The notes beneath the pieces are model-generated. The model was not told the origin of the DNA, searched no databases, and worked only from the letters and a program-made list of their open reading frames with translations. A program made the translations under genes and the position numbers. Shown piece by piece: positions 15,290-23,833 of a DNA stretch of 27,668 nucleotides. The DNA is from Alphaproteobacteria bacterium (GTDB lineage Bacteria > Pseudomonadota > Alphaproteobacteria > Rhizobiales > Aestuariivirgaceae), in assembly GCA_024279045.1 (NCBI GenBank), contig JAJRRZ010000090.1, positions 1 through 27,668 on the forward strand, in the 5' to 3' direction. The stretch's first letter is position 1, and the number at the start of each line of letters is the position of its first letter.

Positions 15290-16599
15290 GGCAGCCTCCA
15301 TTTTGGAAATACCATTTGGTAGACAAAGGCATTCGTGCTGGTGGCATCACTAACCGGATTTCTGCTCCATGTTGTGGGCAGGCCATTGTTGATTTCGCTG
15401 CCGCTGCTCCCTTCATACAAATACAGGGAATGCCCTGCCACACGCGGACGAGCCGAGGAGCCATTGCCATATGGGAAAACACGTTGGGTTCCAGGCGTGA
15501 GCCACCTGCCGTAGATTGCTTGTGCGCCAGCTCCAGAAACACCAAATGCGGTTACATACCACCCAGGCTGCACCAGCAGTGGTGTAGCCAGGTCGAAGAT
15601 CTTGTTGTCTGCTGTTGTAGCGTCCGCAGCTCCGAAATCCACAACCAGGCTGCCAATGTTCCAGTTGTTACCAGCTGGCGTTCCCAGGTGATAGACACCT
15701 GTACGCAACAATGCGCCAGCAGTGGTGCTTGCCGTGTAAAGCGATACAAAACATCCCAGTAGCAACAGCTGGCGTGGCACAAAAAATGGCATGAAATACA
15801 TTCGACTATCAACCAATGACAGACCGGAGCCGTATGTGTAGCCAAGGGTGAAATGATCAGCGGGGCCCCACCAATCGCTGCCGCCAGTGATCTCGACGCT
15901 GGCAGGCAGATGCCGCTCCACACCAAAGCCATTGGGAAAGCTGATCGAACCATTTTTGCCGTCAACCAGCATGGCTTCATGCCACGCGTTGCCATCATCG
16001 CCAACCTTGAGGCGGAAATCGTCATCCCCCGTCAGACCCATTTCGGCACGGCCCGACCAGTTGCTTTGAAACAGCAGGCTGGCGGTGTTTGAAGCTGCAG
16101 CCTTGTTGACCTTGAAACGCACATCGCCACTGCCGGTGCCGGAGGCATCGTCGTGGGAGAACAGCACGGCATCGGACTTCACGGCCAGGCGGTTGGTGGC
16201 ATCAGCGGTGGTGTTGATGCCCACCTTGCCACCATCAGCCGGATTGAGTGAGGTAATGGCATTGACGGCAAGGCCCCATGCCGCGCCATCCCAGACCAGC
16301 AACACACTTTCATCCGCCACCCACACACGCCAACCCTCCTGCGGTGCATGAAACACCCATCCGCCATTGCGGTACACAGCGATGCTGTTTTCCTGCCCGC
16401 TCCAATCGCCAGTGGCGGAGGCGGCGACGATGTAGGCTTCGCCCTCATTCGGCGAAGCTGGCGGCGAGGCCAGGTCGTGATCGAGCACCGTGGCCTGCAC
16501 CAATGCATCAAGGTGCTCCAGGGCTTCGTTGTGCGTTACGTGCTTCTGGGCCTGAGCTTCGGCAATCAGCGGCAGGTTCAGCTTCGGGGTGGTGGACAT
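15286..16599 (-). CDS. DUF2793 protein, putative tail-tip receptor-binding protein
   Basis: A 437-aa protein. The N-terminal part (about 1-130) is the DUF2793 domain: it opens with PKLNLPLIAEAQAQKHVTHN and continues with NEGEAYIVAASATGDW and GWRVWVADE, seen in alphaproteobacterial phages and GTA-like clusters downstream of the TIM-barrel tail protein. A middle region (about 130-215) has short beta-rich repeats with phrases typical of fibre shafts (TSLNPADGGKVGINTTADATN). The C-terminal half (about 230-437) is Gly/Ser/Tyr/Trp-rich, shows no family I recognise, and its DNA is visibly less GC-rich than its neighbours, as expected for an exchanged receptor-binding domain. It starts 12 nt after the megatron stop and overlaps the lysozyme start. 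Confidence 0.8.
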   Translation of the reverse strand: MSTTPKLNLPLIAEAQAQKHVTHNEALEHLDALVQATVLDHDLASPPASPNEGEAYIVAASATGDWSGQENSIAVYRNGGWVFHAPQEGWRVWVADESVLLVWDGAAWGLAVNAITSLNPADGGKVGINTTADATNRLAVKSDAVLFSHDDASGTGSGDVRFKVNKAAASNTASLLFQSNWSGRAEMGLTGDDDFRLKVGDDGNAWHEAMLVDGKNGSISFPNGFGVERHLPASVEITGGSDWWGPADHFTLGYTYGSGLSLVDSRMYFMPFFVPRQLLLLGCFVSLYTASTTAGALLRTGVYHLGTPAGNNWNIGSLVVDFGAADATTADNKIFDLATPLLVQPGWYVTAFGVSGAGAQAIYGRWLTPGTQRVFPYGNGSSARPRVAGHSLYLYEGSSGSEINNGLPTTWSRNPVSDATSTNAFVYQMVFPKWRLP

Positions 16600-16611
16600 G
16601 GCGATGCTTCC

Positions 16612-19600
16612 TCACGTCGTGATGATTTCTTCCAGCCAGGCGCCGGGGCCATAAGGATCGGAGAGCTGAGCGATGCGCACGATGAGTTGCGCGGGCAGTC
16701 CAGCAGGGAAGTCGGCGGCCTGATCGGCGGCGCTCCAGACGGCTTGCGGCGCGGTCGTCTCGATGGTGCGCACGGGCGTATCGGGCGTGGCGGCATTGGC
16801 GATGGTGAGCCGGTAACGTTGCGTGGCCTCGGCCAGCGGGACATCACCCTGCCCCCAGGCATCGGCAGCCTGTGGGATGCGCGAGCGCCGGATCCAGGTG
16901 AATGTCCAGTCGCCGCTGCTCTCGATACGGCGGCGCAGATGCACCGGCGCCAGCGGGCGCCGGATACGGCCCGTGAACGGCGTGGTGAAACTGTGCCAGG
17001 TGGGATCGCCGGTGTCGCGGCTGGTGGGGCCGGCGCGCAATGTCAGGTCATGGCCGATGTCGGAGATGCCCGTGCCGCGCAGTTGCTCCAGCGCGGCGTT
17101 CAGCAGCACGAAACGACTGCCGGCAGGCCAGGTGCGCAATTCCGGCTCCGAACCGCGCTGGCCGCGCAGCAACATGGAGATGCGCCACACGCCGGGGGCC
17201 TCCAGCACGGCATCGCGGAACTGCACGACTTCCCACACGCCGGTTGCCGCATCGCCAATGACGGCGGCGTTGGCCCCGGCGAACAGCGCCTCCTCGCTGA
17301 CAGAGGCAAGCAGGCCTGTGTAGAGGCGCACGCGCACGCCTGCGCCGCGCTGGTAATACCACGGGTTGGCGGCAGGCAGATCGTCCAGCAGCTCGCCGAT
17401 GGTAGCGGGGGCATCGAGCAACGTCTGTTCGGACAACGGCTCCTTCAGCACCGCTACCGTACCGGGCCAGGGACGGGAGAACGCCGCCACATAGGGGCGT
17501 TCGTCATGATGATCGTCGGCCAGGCGGGGGATGTCCAGCACCATGACTTCCGGCGCGGAGAGCGGCTGGCGCAACAACGCCTGATAGCGGCGCGGTGGCC
17601 AGGGCGGCGGTTCGTAGCGCATGGCATCGAAAGCCACTGCCTCGATGCTGCGTGTCATGCCCTCTTCGGTGATGCTTTCGATGCGCCATTGCCGCTGCGT
17701 GCCGGCAGGTTCGAAGAACGTAATGACATCGCCAGGCTCCAGCGCCAGCATTGCCGGCGGCATGGCCAGTTGCAGTCTTTCGCGTTCGCCGCGGGCCTGT
17801 TGCAACAATGATGTGGCCAACCCGCCAGCCACGGACTGCGGCACTGCGGCGGGCAATTGCACGTTGAGCATCGGCTCGCGGCCACTGTTGGGCACCAGAC
17901 TTCCATTGGCGGCAGCACGCACGCGAATGCTGGCGGTGCGCTGCTCGGCGGCTTCCTCCATGTAGGAGAAAGCCAGCACGTCTGGCACCTCCGCATCATC
18001 GGCACGGTTTATCTCAAACAACGGGGCATCTTCTCCCGTGTCGGCCAGATCGTCAGGCGCGAGGCTGATGACAGGCCGACGCTGGCGGCGGCGGAAAGCG
18101 AGCTTGCCGGCGCTTTCCAGCGCGTCGAAGGCGAAGGCGGCGGCCAGTGGATCGATGGCGGCGCGGGCGCTCATGGGGCGGTCGATGACATATCCGGCAA
18201 GCTGTCCGCCAAGCCCTTCCAGCGCCAGCCTGTCTGCCGGAAAGTCCCAGTCGGCGAGAATGGCGCGGATGATGCTCTGCAACGATGGTGCGTCGAGCCT
18301 GCCATTGAGCCAGTGGCCGTATTCGTATTGTGGTGTATCGCCCCAGACATCGGCCAGCGCCGGATACCAGGGATAGGGCCGGGCATCCCAGGCCCAGGCG
18401 TAGATGCTCTCGGCATCCACCATCGGTGCGCCATAAACGGAAGAAACGGGGTTGTGCGCTCCGCTGCTGCTCCAGTATTCGAGCAGGGCCTGCATGTATA
18501 CCTTCTGCACCGCATCGTCGCGGCGGCCCGTGGAGAAATACGGCAGGGCGCTTTCCGACGACTTGGGATCGAAGAAGACATTGGGCTGGTTCGGCCCCTT
18601 GTCCAGCGCCGGGCAACCGATCTCGGTGAACCAGATGGGCTTCGATTGCGGCTGCCAGGCGGTTGGCGTGGACTTCTCCACGCCGCCGGGGCGGTCGAAG
18701 TGCTGGTTGCTCCACCAGCTCAGCATGTCCTTGTAGCGGAATACCCAGGGCTTGTTGTGTGCGCCGTCGGTGATGGGCGTGCGGATCTGCGCGGCGCGGT
18801 CGTCAGCGGAGGCGTAATACCAGTCGAAGCCTTCGCCACCGGCGATGTTGGCCTTGAGGTAGTCGGTGTCGTAGATGCTCTTCGCGCCGGCCTTCGCATC
18901 GAGATGATCCATGCCGGCGCGCCAGTCGGACAGTGGCATGTAGTTGTCGATGCCGATGAAATCGATGTTGGCATCGCTCCACAGCGGGTCGAGATGAAAG
19001 AACACGTCGCCGGAGCCGTCAGCGGGGTGATGGCCGAACCATTCGCTCCAGTCCGCCGCGTAGCCGACCTTCACCGCTGGGCCGAGCACGGCCTTCACGT
19101 CCGCCGCCAGGGTCTTCAGGGCCTGCACGAAGGGATAGGTGCCCGGCCCGTCGCGCAGCCAGGTCAGCCCGCGCAGTTCCGAGCCGATGAGAAAGGCATG
19201 GACGTTGCCCGCGGCCTTGGCCAGATGGGCATAATGCAGGATGAAGCGGCGGTAGCTCCATTCATCGGGGCCGGTGTAGATGACCTCATCGCCATTGAGC
19301 GAGAAGTCGGCGGGCTGGGCAGTGCCGATAAAGGCATCGAGCTGGATGTTCAGCGCGGCGGTCTTGTCCGGCGAGCCGGAACGCCCCGGTGCGGGATCGC
19401 AGGTGATGCGCCCGCGCCAGGGATAGGCGGGCTGGCCAGTATTGCCGGTGTAGGGATCCGGCAGCGTGTTGCCGGCGGGGATATCCATCATCACGAAGGG
19501 GTAGAGCACCGGAGCCAGGCCTCGCGCGGCGAGGTCGCGCAGGGCACGGATAACGGAAGCATCCGACGGAGTGCCGCCATAGGCCGGGCGGCCATCCACG

Positions 19601-20574
19601 GTGGAAACCGTTTGCGCCTGCACCCGGCTGAGGCCAGCCACGCTCCATTGCTCCGGTGTTGTGGCCTTCGTTGCCACTTCCACCCTCGGGCGAACGGTGC
19701 AATTGCCGCAGCGCAGATCATCACCGAACCAGCTGACGACGAGGGCCGCCTTCTTCAGATTGGGCGCGGCATCCTGCAACTGGTCGATGGCCAGTGTCCA
19801 GTCGCTGAGCTGCTCGCTGGCGTGGGCATTCTCTGCCTGCTCACCGCCTGGCACGTCGGTCTTGCGCACCACCTGCGGATCGCAGAAGAACTCGCCCGCG
19901 CCGGGGATGATGTTCATCGCCGATACCTGGGGGGCGACGTCGTCGATGGGGCGCACCACCTCGAAGGTGAGCTGCGGGATGCGGTTGCCGAAGTTCTCCA
20001 GCGGCAGACGCTCGAACACCACATAGGCCACGCCGCGATAGGCCGGGGCATTGTCCGTGCCTTCCTTCGCGGCGATGAGCGGATCGGGGGCTTGCGTCTC
20101 GGTGCCGGGGTAGAAGCGCATCACGATGTCATCGGTGTTCAACGGCTTGCCGTCGGCCCAGATGCGCTCGATGCGGGCGATGGGCCCTTCGCACAGGGCC
20201 ACCGCGAAATTGGCGTAATAGTGATAAGTGGTGGTAATTACCTTCGGGCTGCCACCGCCACCCTTGCCGCCCCCACCGGATGTTTCCGTGCGCACTTCTT
20301 CTTCCAGCCGCGTGGCCCAGATGATCTGCCCGGCCAGGCGCACGCGGCCATAGACACGCGGCAATGGTGCGCCCTCGGTGGAGGCCTGAACGTACAGTTC
20401 CTTCAGGCGCGGGCCTTGCTGATGGACAGTCGGCGATGGCGCAATGGCAGCAACGGCGGCATTGTCGATCGCCGCACCGGCGAGGCCGCCGATGGCGCGC
20501 CCGACGAGCGCGCCCACAGGGCCGAAGATACCGCCGATAGCAGCGCCAACCGTGGAGAGAACGATGGTGGCCAT
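16612..20574 (-). CDS. GTA TIM-barrel-like tail tip protein ('megatron', gp15-like)
   Basis: A 1320-aa protein, close to the size of RcGTA gp15. A Gly/Ala-rich N-terminus (hydrophobic to about 45) precedes a hub-binding region that includes SASTEGAPLPRVYGRVR-type sequence (63-79) and a Gly/Lys loop (99-109). The TIM-barrel-like GTA domain spans roughly 430-730, with glycosidase-like acidic positions E466 (IGSELRGL) and E651 (WFTEIGCPA). The phage-tail domain follows (about 780-960), then the C-terminal beta-rich part. It should form the tail tip that crosses the cell envelope; a wall-cutting activity is possible but unproven. The gene is separated from the peptidase gene by hicAB on the other strand; only 31 nt lie between its start and hicA. 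A TGAGG site precedes the ATG. Confidence 0.93.
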   Translation of the reverse strand: MATIVLSTVGAAIGGIFGPVGALVGRAIGGLAGAAIDNAAVAAIAPSPTVHQQGPRLKELYVQASTEGAPLPRVYGRVRLAGQIIWATRLEEEVRTETSGGGGKGGGGSPKVITTTYHYYANFAVALCEGPIARIERIWADGKPLNTDDIVMRFYPGTETQAPDPLIAAKEGTDNAPAYRGVAYVVFERLPLENFGNRIPQLTFEVVRPIDDVAPQVSAMNIIPGAGEFFCDPQVVRKTDVPGGEQAENAHASEQLSDWTLAIDQLQDAAPNLKKAALVVSWFGDDLRCGNCTVRPRVEVATKATTPEQWSVAGLSRVQAQTVSTVDGRPAYGGTPSDASVIRALRDLAARGLAPVLYPFVMMDIPAGNTLPDPYTGNTGQPAYPWRGRITCDPAPGRSGSPDKTAALNIQLDAFIGTAQPADFSLNGDEVIYTGPDEWSYRRFILHYAHLAKAAGNVHAFLIGSELRGLTWLRDGPGTYPFVQALKTLAADVKAVLGPAVKVGYAADWSEWFGHHPADGSGDVFFHLDPLWSDANIDFIGIDNYMPLSDWRAGMDHLDAKAGAKSIYDTDYLKANIAGGEGFDWYYASADDRAAQIRTPITDGAHNKPWVFRYKDMLSWWSNQHFDRPGGVEKSTPTAWQPQSKPIWFTEIGCPALDKGPNQPNVFFDPKSSESALPYFSTGRRDDAVQKVYMQALLEYWSSSGAHNPVSSVYGAPMVDAESIYAWAWDARPYPWYPALADVWGDTPQYEYGHWLNGRLDAPSLQSIIRAILADWDFPADRLALEGLGGQLAGYVIDRPMSARAAIDPLAAAFAFDALESAGKLAFRRRQRRPVISLAPDDLADTGEDAPLFEINRADDAEVPDVLAFSYMEEAAEQRTASIRVRAAANGSLVPNSGREPMLNVQLPAAVPQSVAGGLATSLLQQARGERERLQLAMPPAMLALEPGDVITFFEPAGTQRQWRIESITEEGMTRSIEAVAFDAMRYEPPPWPPRRYQALLRQPLSAPEVMVLDIPRLADDHHDERPYVAAFSRPWPGTVAVLKEPLSEQTLLDAPATIGELLDDLPAANPWYYQRGAGVRVRLYTGLLASVSEEALFAGANAAVIGDAATGVWEVVQFRDAVLEAPGVWRISMLLRGQRGSEPELRTWPAGSRFVLLNAALEQLRGTGISDIGHDLTLRAGPTSRDTGDPTWHSFTTPFTGRIRRPLAPVHLRRRIESSGDWTFTWIRRSRIPQAADAWGQGDVPLAEATQRYRLTIANAATPDTPVRTIETTAPQAVWSAADQAADFPAGLPAQLIVRIAQLSDPYGPGAWLEEIITT

Positions 20575-20605
20575 GCTTGCCTCAGCCTGTTATGGATGCG
20601 ATGCG

Positions 20606-20797
20606 ATGGAAACGGATCGGGAGAAGATACGACGCCGGCTGGAAAGGGACGGCTGGCAACTGGTGCGCCACGGCAGTGCGCATGACATCTATCGCCATCA
20701 CACGATTGCAGGTATCATCACCATGCCGCGCCATCGCAAACTGTCGCCCGGGGTGGTGCGCTCCATTGCGCGCAAGGCAGGTTGGGAGGAATGCTGA
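20606..20797 (+). CDS. hicA: HicA-family toxin (mRNA interferase)
   Basis: A 63-aa protein of the HicA double-stranded-RNA-binding fold that cleaves mRNA. It shows the family pattern: an N-terminal helix (REKIRRRLERDGW), a strand with LVRHGSAHDIYRH carrying the probable catalytic H26, then ITMPRH and the final helix SPGVVRSIARKAGW. The ATG at 20606 gives the family length; the frame is open further upstream into megatron sequence, which is a shadow. It lies on the strand opposite the tail genes. Its promoter must sit in the 31-nt gap or inside the megatron 5' end; no strong promoter was seen. hicB follows after 1 nt. Confidence 0.88.
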   Translation: METDREKIRRRLERDGWQLVRHGSAHDIYRHHTIAGIITMPRHRKLSPGVVRSIARKAGWEEC

Positions 20798-20798
20798 C

Positions 20799-21095
20799 AT
20801 GTTGCTGACCCGGCAATATCCCGTATTCATCGATGGTGAAGAGGGGGCATATGGCGTGGTCTTTCCCGACCTGCCCGGTGTGGTGGCCATGGGCACGGAC
20901 ATCACGGAGGCCCTGCACAATGCCGCGCAAGCCCTTGCCGATGCCGCACGAGAGGCGGAAGAACACGGCGAACCCCTGGCGCCTCCCAGCCCGGCAAGCG
21001 CGCTGAAACCACCGAAAGATTGCATCATGACGTCGTTCATCGTGCTGGCGGAAAGGCAAACACCGCCGCCAGATGGCGCAGCCACCAGCCGCTGA
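20799..21095 (+). CDS. hicB: HicB-family antitoxin, no visible DNA-binding domain
   Basis: A 98-aa protein with the HicB partial RNase-H-like fold: YPVFIDGEEGAYGVVFPDLPGVVAMG (7-32), then ITEALHNAAQALADAAREAEEHGEPLAPPS (35-64). It blocks HicA by binding it. Many HicB antitoxins add a C-terminal ribbon-helix-helix or HTH for promoter repression. Here the protein ends soon after the core (MTSFIVLAERQ plus a Pro/Ala tail) and no such domain is visible. The last 59 nt lie antisense over the 3' end of the peptidase gene. It starts 1 nt after the hicA stop, so expression is coupled. Loss of the C-terminal domain at insertion is one explanation. Confidence 0.85.
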   Translation: MLLTRQYPVFIDGEEGAYGVVFPDLPGVVAMGTDITEALHNAAQALADAAREAEEHGEPLAPPSPASALKPPKDCIMTSFIVLAERQTPPPDGAATSR

Positions 21096-21498
21096 GCGGC
21101 ACTTCCACCACGCCGGCCTTTTCCTGAGCATGGATCATCATGCCGTTGCCGCTGGCGATACCGGCATGTTTGGCCGGCAGGTGGGCACGGTAGCGGAACA
21201 GCAGCACATCACCCGCCTCGATGGGCGCATCATCCGGCTTGCGCAGCAGATGGCGCATGGCGGCGGCGAGCATGGTTTCCCGGCCATCTGCCTCGGCCCA
21301 GTCCGGTGAATAGGGGGGCGGCGCTTCCGGCTCCGGGCCGATGACCTCTCGCCAGACACCACGGATGAGGCCCAGGCAGTCGCAACCCGCGCCCTTGCAG
21401 CTTGCCTGATGCACATAAGGCGTGCCCAGCCAGCCGCGCGCAGCGGCGACGATACGCTGGCGATAATCTGTCGAGTTCATCTCGTGCATCGTGATCAC
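21037..21498 (-). CDS. NlpC/P60 cell-wall peptidase of the tail (GTA gp14-like)
   Basis: A 153-aa (or slightly shorter) cysteine peptidase that would cut peptide cross-links of peptidoglycan during DNA entry. The catalytic Cys is C41 in GAGCDCLGLIRG, the His H111 in AKHAGIAS and a third polar residue H123 in MIHAQE, the NlpC/P60 layout. WLGTPYVHQASCKG before the active Cys is typical of the GTA gp14 family. Possible starts are GTG 21498 (overlaps the hub stop as GTGA), ATG 21489 and ATG 21480; the first is chosen for the overlap. Its 3' end is overlapped in antisense by hicB but the protein end (VFAFPPAR) looks complete. Confidence 0.9.
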   Translation of the reverse strand: MITMHEMNSTDYRQRIVAAARGWLGTPYVHQASCKGAGCDCLGLIRGVWREVIGPEPEAPPPYSPDWAEADGRETMLAAAMRHLLRKPDDAPIEAGDVLLFRYRAHLPAKHAGIASGNGMMIHAQEKAGVVEVPLSGWWLRHLAAVFAFPPAR

Positions 21499-22394
21499 CG
21501 GTTCATGCTGGAGCCATCCAGGCCATCGTCGCCCGGCACGGGATAACTGATGGCGAAATCATTGCCCGGCATGTGCGGAAAGCCGCGGAAGTTGACCGCA
21601 TTGGCGAACTTGTCGCGGCAGGTGGCGAAGGCACGGTCGCAACCCGCCACGAGATGGGCGGCATCGCCGCTGGCCAGCACATCCGGCGGAGTGTCGGCCA
21701 GGGTGATGATGGCGGTGCCGCCCTGCAACCGGTGGCCAATGATGCGCGCGGCAAACCCCGCCGCCGCCCCGGAGGTTATGCGGCACGTGCCGTGAGTGAA
21801 GAAATCGGCGGCGAAGGCGCCAAGGCCGTCGATGCGCAGCGTGGCGTCATGCACGGCTACGATGATGCCGGTGCCGTTCCAGGCCGGGGCGGAGAGATCC
21901 ACACCACAGCGGGCATCACCCAGCTCGGCATCGCAGCCATGCGCGAAGGTGCGCCCGCGCACTTGTTGCAAGCGGCTGGCGAGCGTGCGCACCTCGGCCT
22001 CGAAGTGCATTTCGCCACGGCGCACCCGGCCCAGCTGTCCGGCGCGCAGCAGCGCGCGGGCGTTCGGATCGGCGGCGTTGCGCCAGTCGACCAGCCACAC
22101 CTCGATCTCGGCGCCATCGTATTTGCCGGCGGCGATGTCGGCCTCGGTGATGGCGTCCGATGACAGCGCGCCGGTGATTTCGGTATCGGCGGCGGCCAGC
22201 CCCAACCGGCGTTCGGCATCGGAACCCGTGAAGCCGGATGCGGCACGGAAAGTGGTGCCATCGAAGGCAAGGTCGTGATCATGGTCAGTGAAACCCATGA
22301 CCTGCCCGTCGGCACGGGTAATGCGCCAGCAATGGCACAAGGTGGTGGTGCCTGATTGCAGGGCAGCCTTCAGGGCGGCTGGGAAGTCTCTCAT
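21495..22394 (-). CDS. DUF2163 tail hub protein (GTA gp13-like), probable Fe-S site
   Basis: A 299-aa protein matching the DUF2163 / GTA gp13 hub, which joins the distal tail ring to the megatron. It starts MRDFPAALKAAL and has TDHDHDLAFDG (36-46) as in the family. Seven cysteines are present. C154/C163 (9 apart) and C252/C259 (7 apart) repeat the spacing known for the lambda gpL tail-tip iron-sulfur cluster, so these four are the likely ligands. The C-terminal FRGFPHMPGNDF motif is conserved in this family. The start overlaps the gp12 stop (ATGA) and the stop overlaps the gp14 start. No disruption is seen. Confidence 0.93.
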   Translation of the reverse strand: MRDFPAALKAALQSGTTTLCHCWRITRADGQVMGFTDHDHDLAFDGTTFRAASGFTGSDAERRLGLAAADTEITGALSSDAITEADIAAGKYDGAEIEVWLVDWRNAADPNARALLRAGQLGRVRRGEMHFEAEVRTLASRLQQVRGRTFAHGCDAELGDARCGVDLSAPAWNGTGIIVAVHDATLRIDGLGAFAADFFTHGTCRITSGAAAGFAARIIGHRLQGGTAIITLADTPPDVLASGDAAHLVAGCDRAFATCRDKFANAVNFRGFPHMPGNDFAISYPVPGDDGLDGSSMNR

Positions 22395-23020
22395 TCCAGC
22401 ACCTCGATGATGTCGATGTCCGGCGCGGCACCGTGGTTGAAGGCGGCGAGATCGATGCGCAGTTCGTCGGTGTCGAAGCGGGCAGGCACGTCGAATTCGT
22501 ATCCGGCGGCAATGACCGCGCCCACTGGCGGAGCGGCGTCGAAGCTGATCTGGCCGGTGGCGTGATCGACCGTGAAGCCCGTTGTCTGCTCCACACCATC
22601 GACGGCAACGCGCACCGTGCCGGAGACGGGGCGGGTGATATGGCGGATGTGGGCGTCGGCGGCATCGCCATAGCGTTTGACGAGCTGGAAGGTGGTTGTG
22701 CTGCCGTCGGCGGTGGCGATGAGCTGATCGTCCGCCGCGGGGGTAGAGAGCGGATTGCAGGATTTCCAGTCGGCCCAGTCTCGGAAACGGAAGGCGTGCA
22801 GCCGCCCGCGGCGAGCCTCGAAGAAGGCGATGACGGCGTGCAGGTCGTCCATGCTCTTGCAGCCGTAACCCACCTGCCAGCGGCGGCGGGCATCGCGCCA
22901 GCGGGCGTTGCGCTGCTCCCGCCCGGAACCGAGCACGACGATTTCCGTGCGGCGCTGCACCACGGCCTGGGCGCGGCGCGAAATGTCCAGCGGAAAGCGC
23001 ACGTCATGAAAGGCGGTCAT
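22391..23020 (-). CDS. DUF2460 distal tail protein (GTA gp12-like)
   Basis: A 209-aa protein, the typical length of the DUF2460 / TIGR02217 family. The N-terminus has FHDVRFPLDISRRAQ, then RRRWQVGY and FFEARRGRLHAFRFRDWAD (about 67-85), and it ends ...IDIIEVLE, all characteristic. It forms the distal ring at the tail end. The ATG at 23020 has a GAGG site 8 nt upstream; an in-frame TTG at 23035 is less likely. It is the first tail gene after the CDF-like insert, with 192 nt between them, so it needs its own promoter or read-through across the insert. Confidence 0.93.
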   Translation of the reverse strand: MTAFHDVRFPLDISRRAQAVVQRRTEIVVLGSGREQRNARWRDARRRWQVGYGCKSMDDLHAVIAFFEARRGRLHAFRFRDWADWKSCNPLSTPAADDQLIATADGSTTTFQLVKRYGDAADAHIRHITRPVSGTVRVAVDGVEQTTGFTVDHATGQISFDAAPPVGAVIAAGYEFDVPARFDTDELRIDLAAFNHGAAPDIDIIEVLE

Positions 23021-23166
23021 GGGGAAACCTCGCAATGTTGCGCGCTGCCCGTGTGCCTGGCAACGACATGTTCATTGGCGATGCGTGCCATTGTCCTTCA
23101 TCCACTCAGATGGTGGCAGGGCCCCGCCCCCACGGAACAACATGCATCTGTTTCAGCATGGCGTAA

Positions 23167-23195
23167 GGGACAGGGCTTGACTTTAAACTTATAAT
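23167..23195 (+). promoter_or_regulatory. Sigma-70-type promoter of the CDF-like gene
   Basis: A perfect -10 TATAAT at 23190-23195, with GGGACA (four of six -35 consensus bases) 17 nt upstream at 23167-23172. TTGACT at 23177-23182 lies too close to serve this -10. It sits in an AT-rich island and ends 17 nt before the ATG at 23213. The predicted leader is only about 10 nt with no Shine-Dalgarno sequence, so translation may be close to leaderless. Confidence 0.65.
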
Positions 23196-23212
23196 GCTTC
23201 TAAATTGCATTC

Positions 23213-23827
23213 ATGATACGGTTACGTGGCATAGCTTTCGTTTCATTGGGCGTGGCGGTGGCGGTGTTCGGCCTGAAATGGCAGGCGGCGGAAATGACCG
23301 GATCGCTGGCCATGCAGGCCAACGCGCTGGAAAAGCTGCTGAACATCGCCACAGCCTCGCTGGTGGTGCTGACGCTGCTGTTGCGGCGCGAAGCATTGCG
23401 CCCGGCGGCGGCGGAGCGGTTGGCGGCGCTGCTGTTGGCAGCACTCATCATGTATGCCGGAGTATCGCTGACATGGCAGGCACTGGCAGGGGAAGCGCTG
23501 GCGGCAGGAGCGGATTTCGACCATGCGGGCCTGCTGGTCAGCCTGCTGGCGACAGTATTGAATGGTGCATGGGGCACATTGCTGGTGCGCACCGGCCAGC
23601 AATTCGCCGCGCCGGCAATGATAGCCGACGGGCGGCACCTGCAGGCGGATGTGCTGGGGTCGCTCATCGTGCTGGCCGCAGCGGCCACGCAAGTGGCCTG
23701 GCTTGATGCGAGCATGGCGCTGCTGGTGGGTCTGTTGCTGATGTGGCGGGCAATGCAGGTGGCCTGTGCGGCTGTGCGCTGCAGGGCGCATGTATCCGGC
23801 TTGTCCGCAACCCAACCACAGCATTGA
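23213..23827 (+). CDS. Short CDF-like (cation diffusion facilitator) membrane protein
   Basis: A 204-aa polytopic protein with about six hydrophobic segments (5-22, 29-57, 66-92, 103-126, 144-160, 163-183). It resembles the membrane part of cation diffusion facilitators: TGSLAMQANALEKLLN in TM2 and ADGRHLQADVLGSL before TM5. In the transport site of YiiP, TM2 has two Asp and TM5 has His/Asp. Here H142 and D146 are kept but the TM2 pair reads E40 and N44. The C-terminal cytoplasmic domain of about 80 residues is missing. Transport of a metal is therefore uncertain. It lies opposite to the tail genes, its stop is 6 nt from the tape-measure stop (tail to tail), and it has its own promoter. Confidence 0.75.
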   Translation: MIRLRGIAFVSLGVAVAVFGLKWQAAEMTGSLAMQANALEKLLNIATASLVVLTLLLRREALRPAAAERLAALLLAALIMYAGVSLTWQALAGEALAAGADFDHAGLLVSLLATVLNGAWGTLLVRTGQQFAAPAMIADGRHLQADVLGSLIVLAAAATQVAWLDASMALLVGLLLMWRAMQVACAAVRCRAHVSGLSATQPQH

Positions 23828-23833
23828 TGCTGC

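Noticed and set aside
17857..20685. Plus-strand open frame of 942 codons
   Set aside because: It is the antisense shadow of the megatron gene and shows no domain.
23819..23832. Hairpin CAGCA / TGCTG between the CDF-like and tape-measure stops
   Set aside because: Five-base stem without a T-run; too weak to call a bidirectional terminator.
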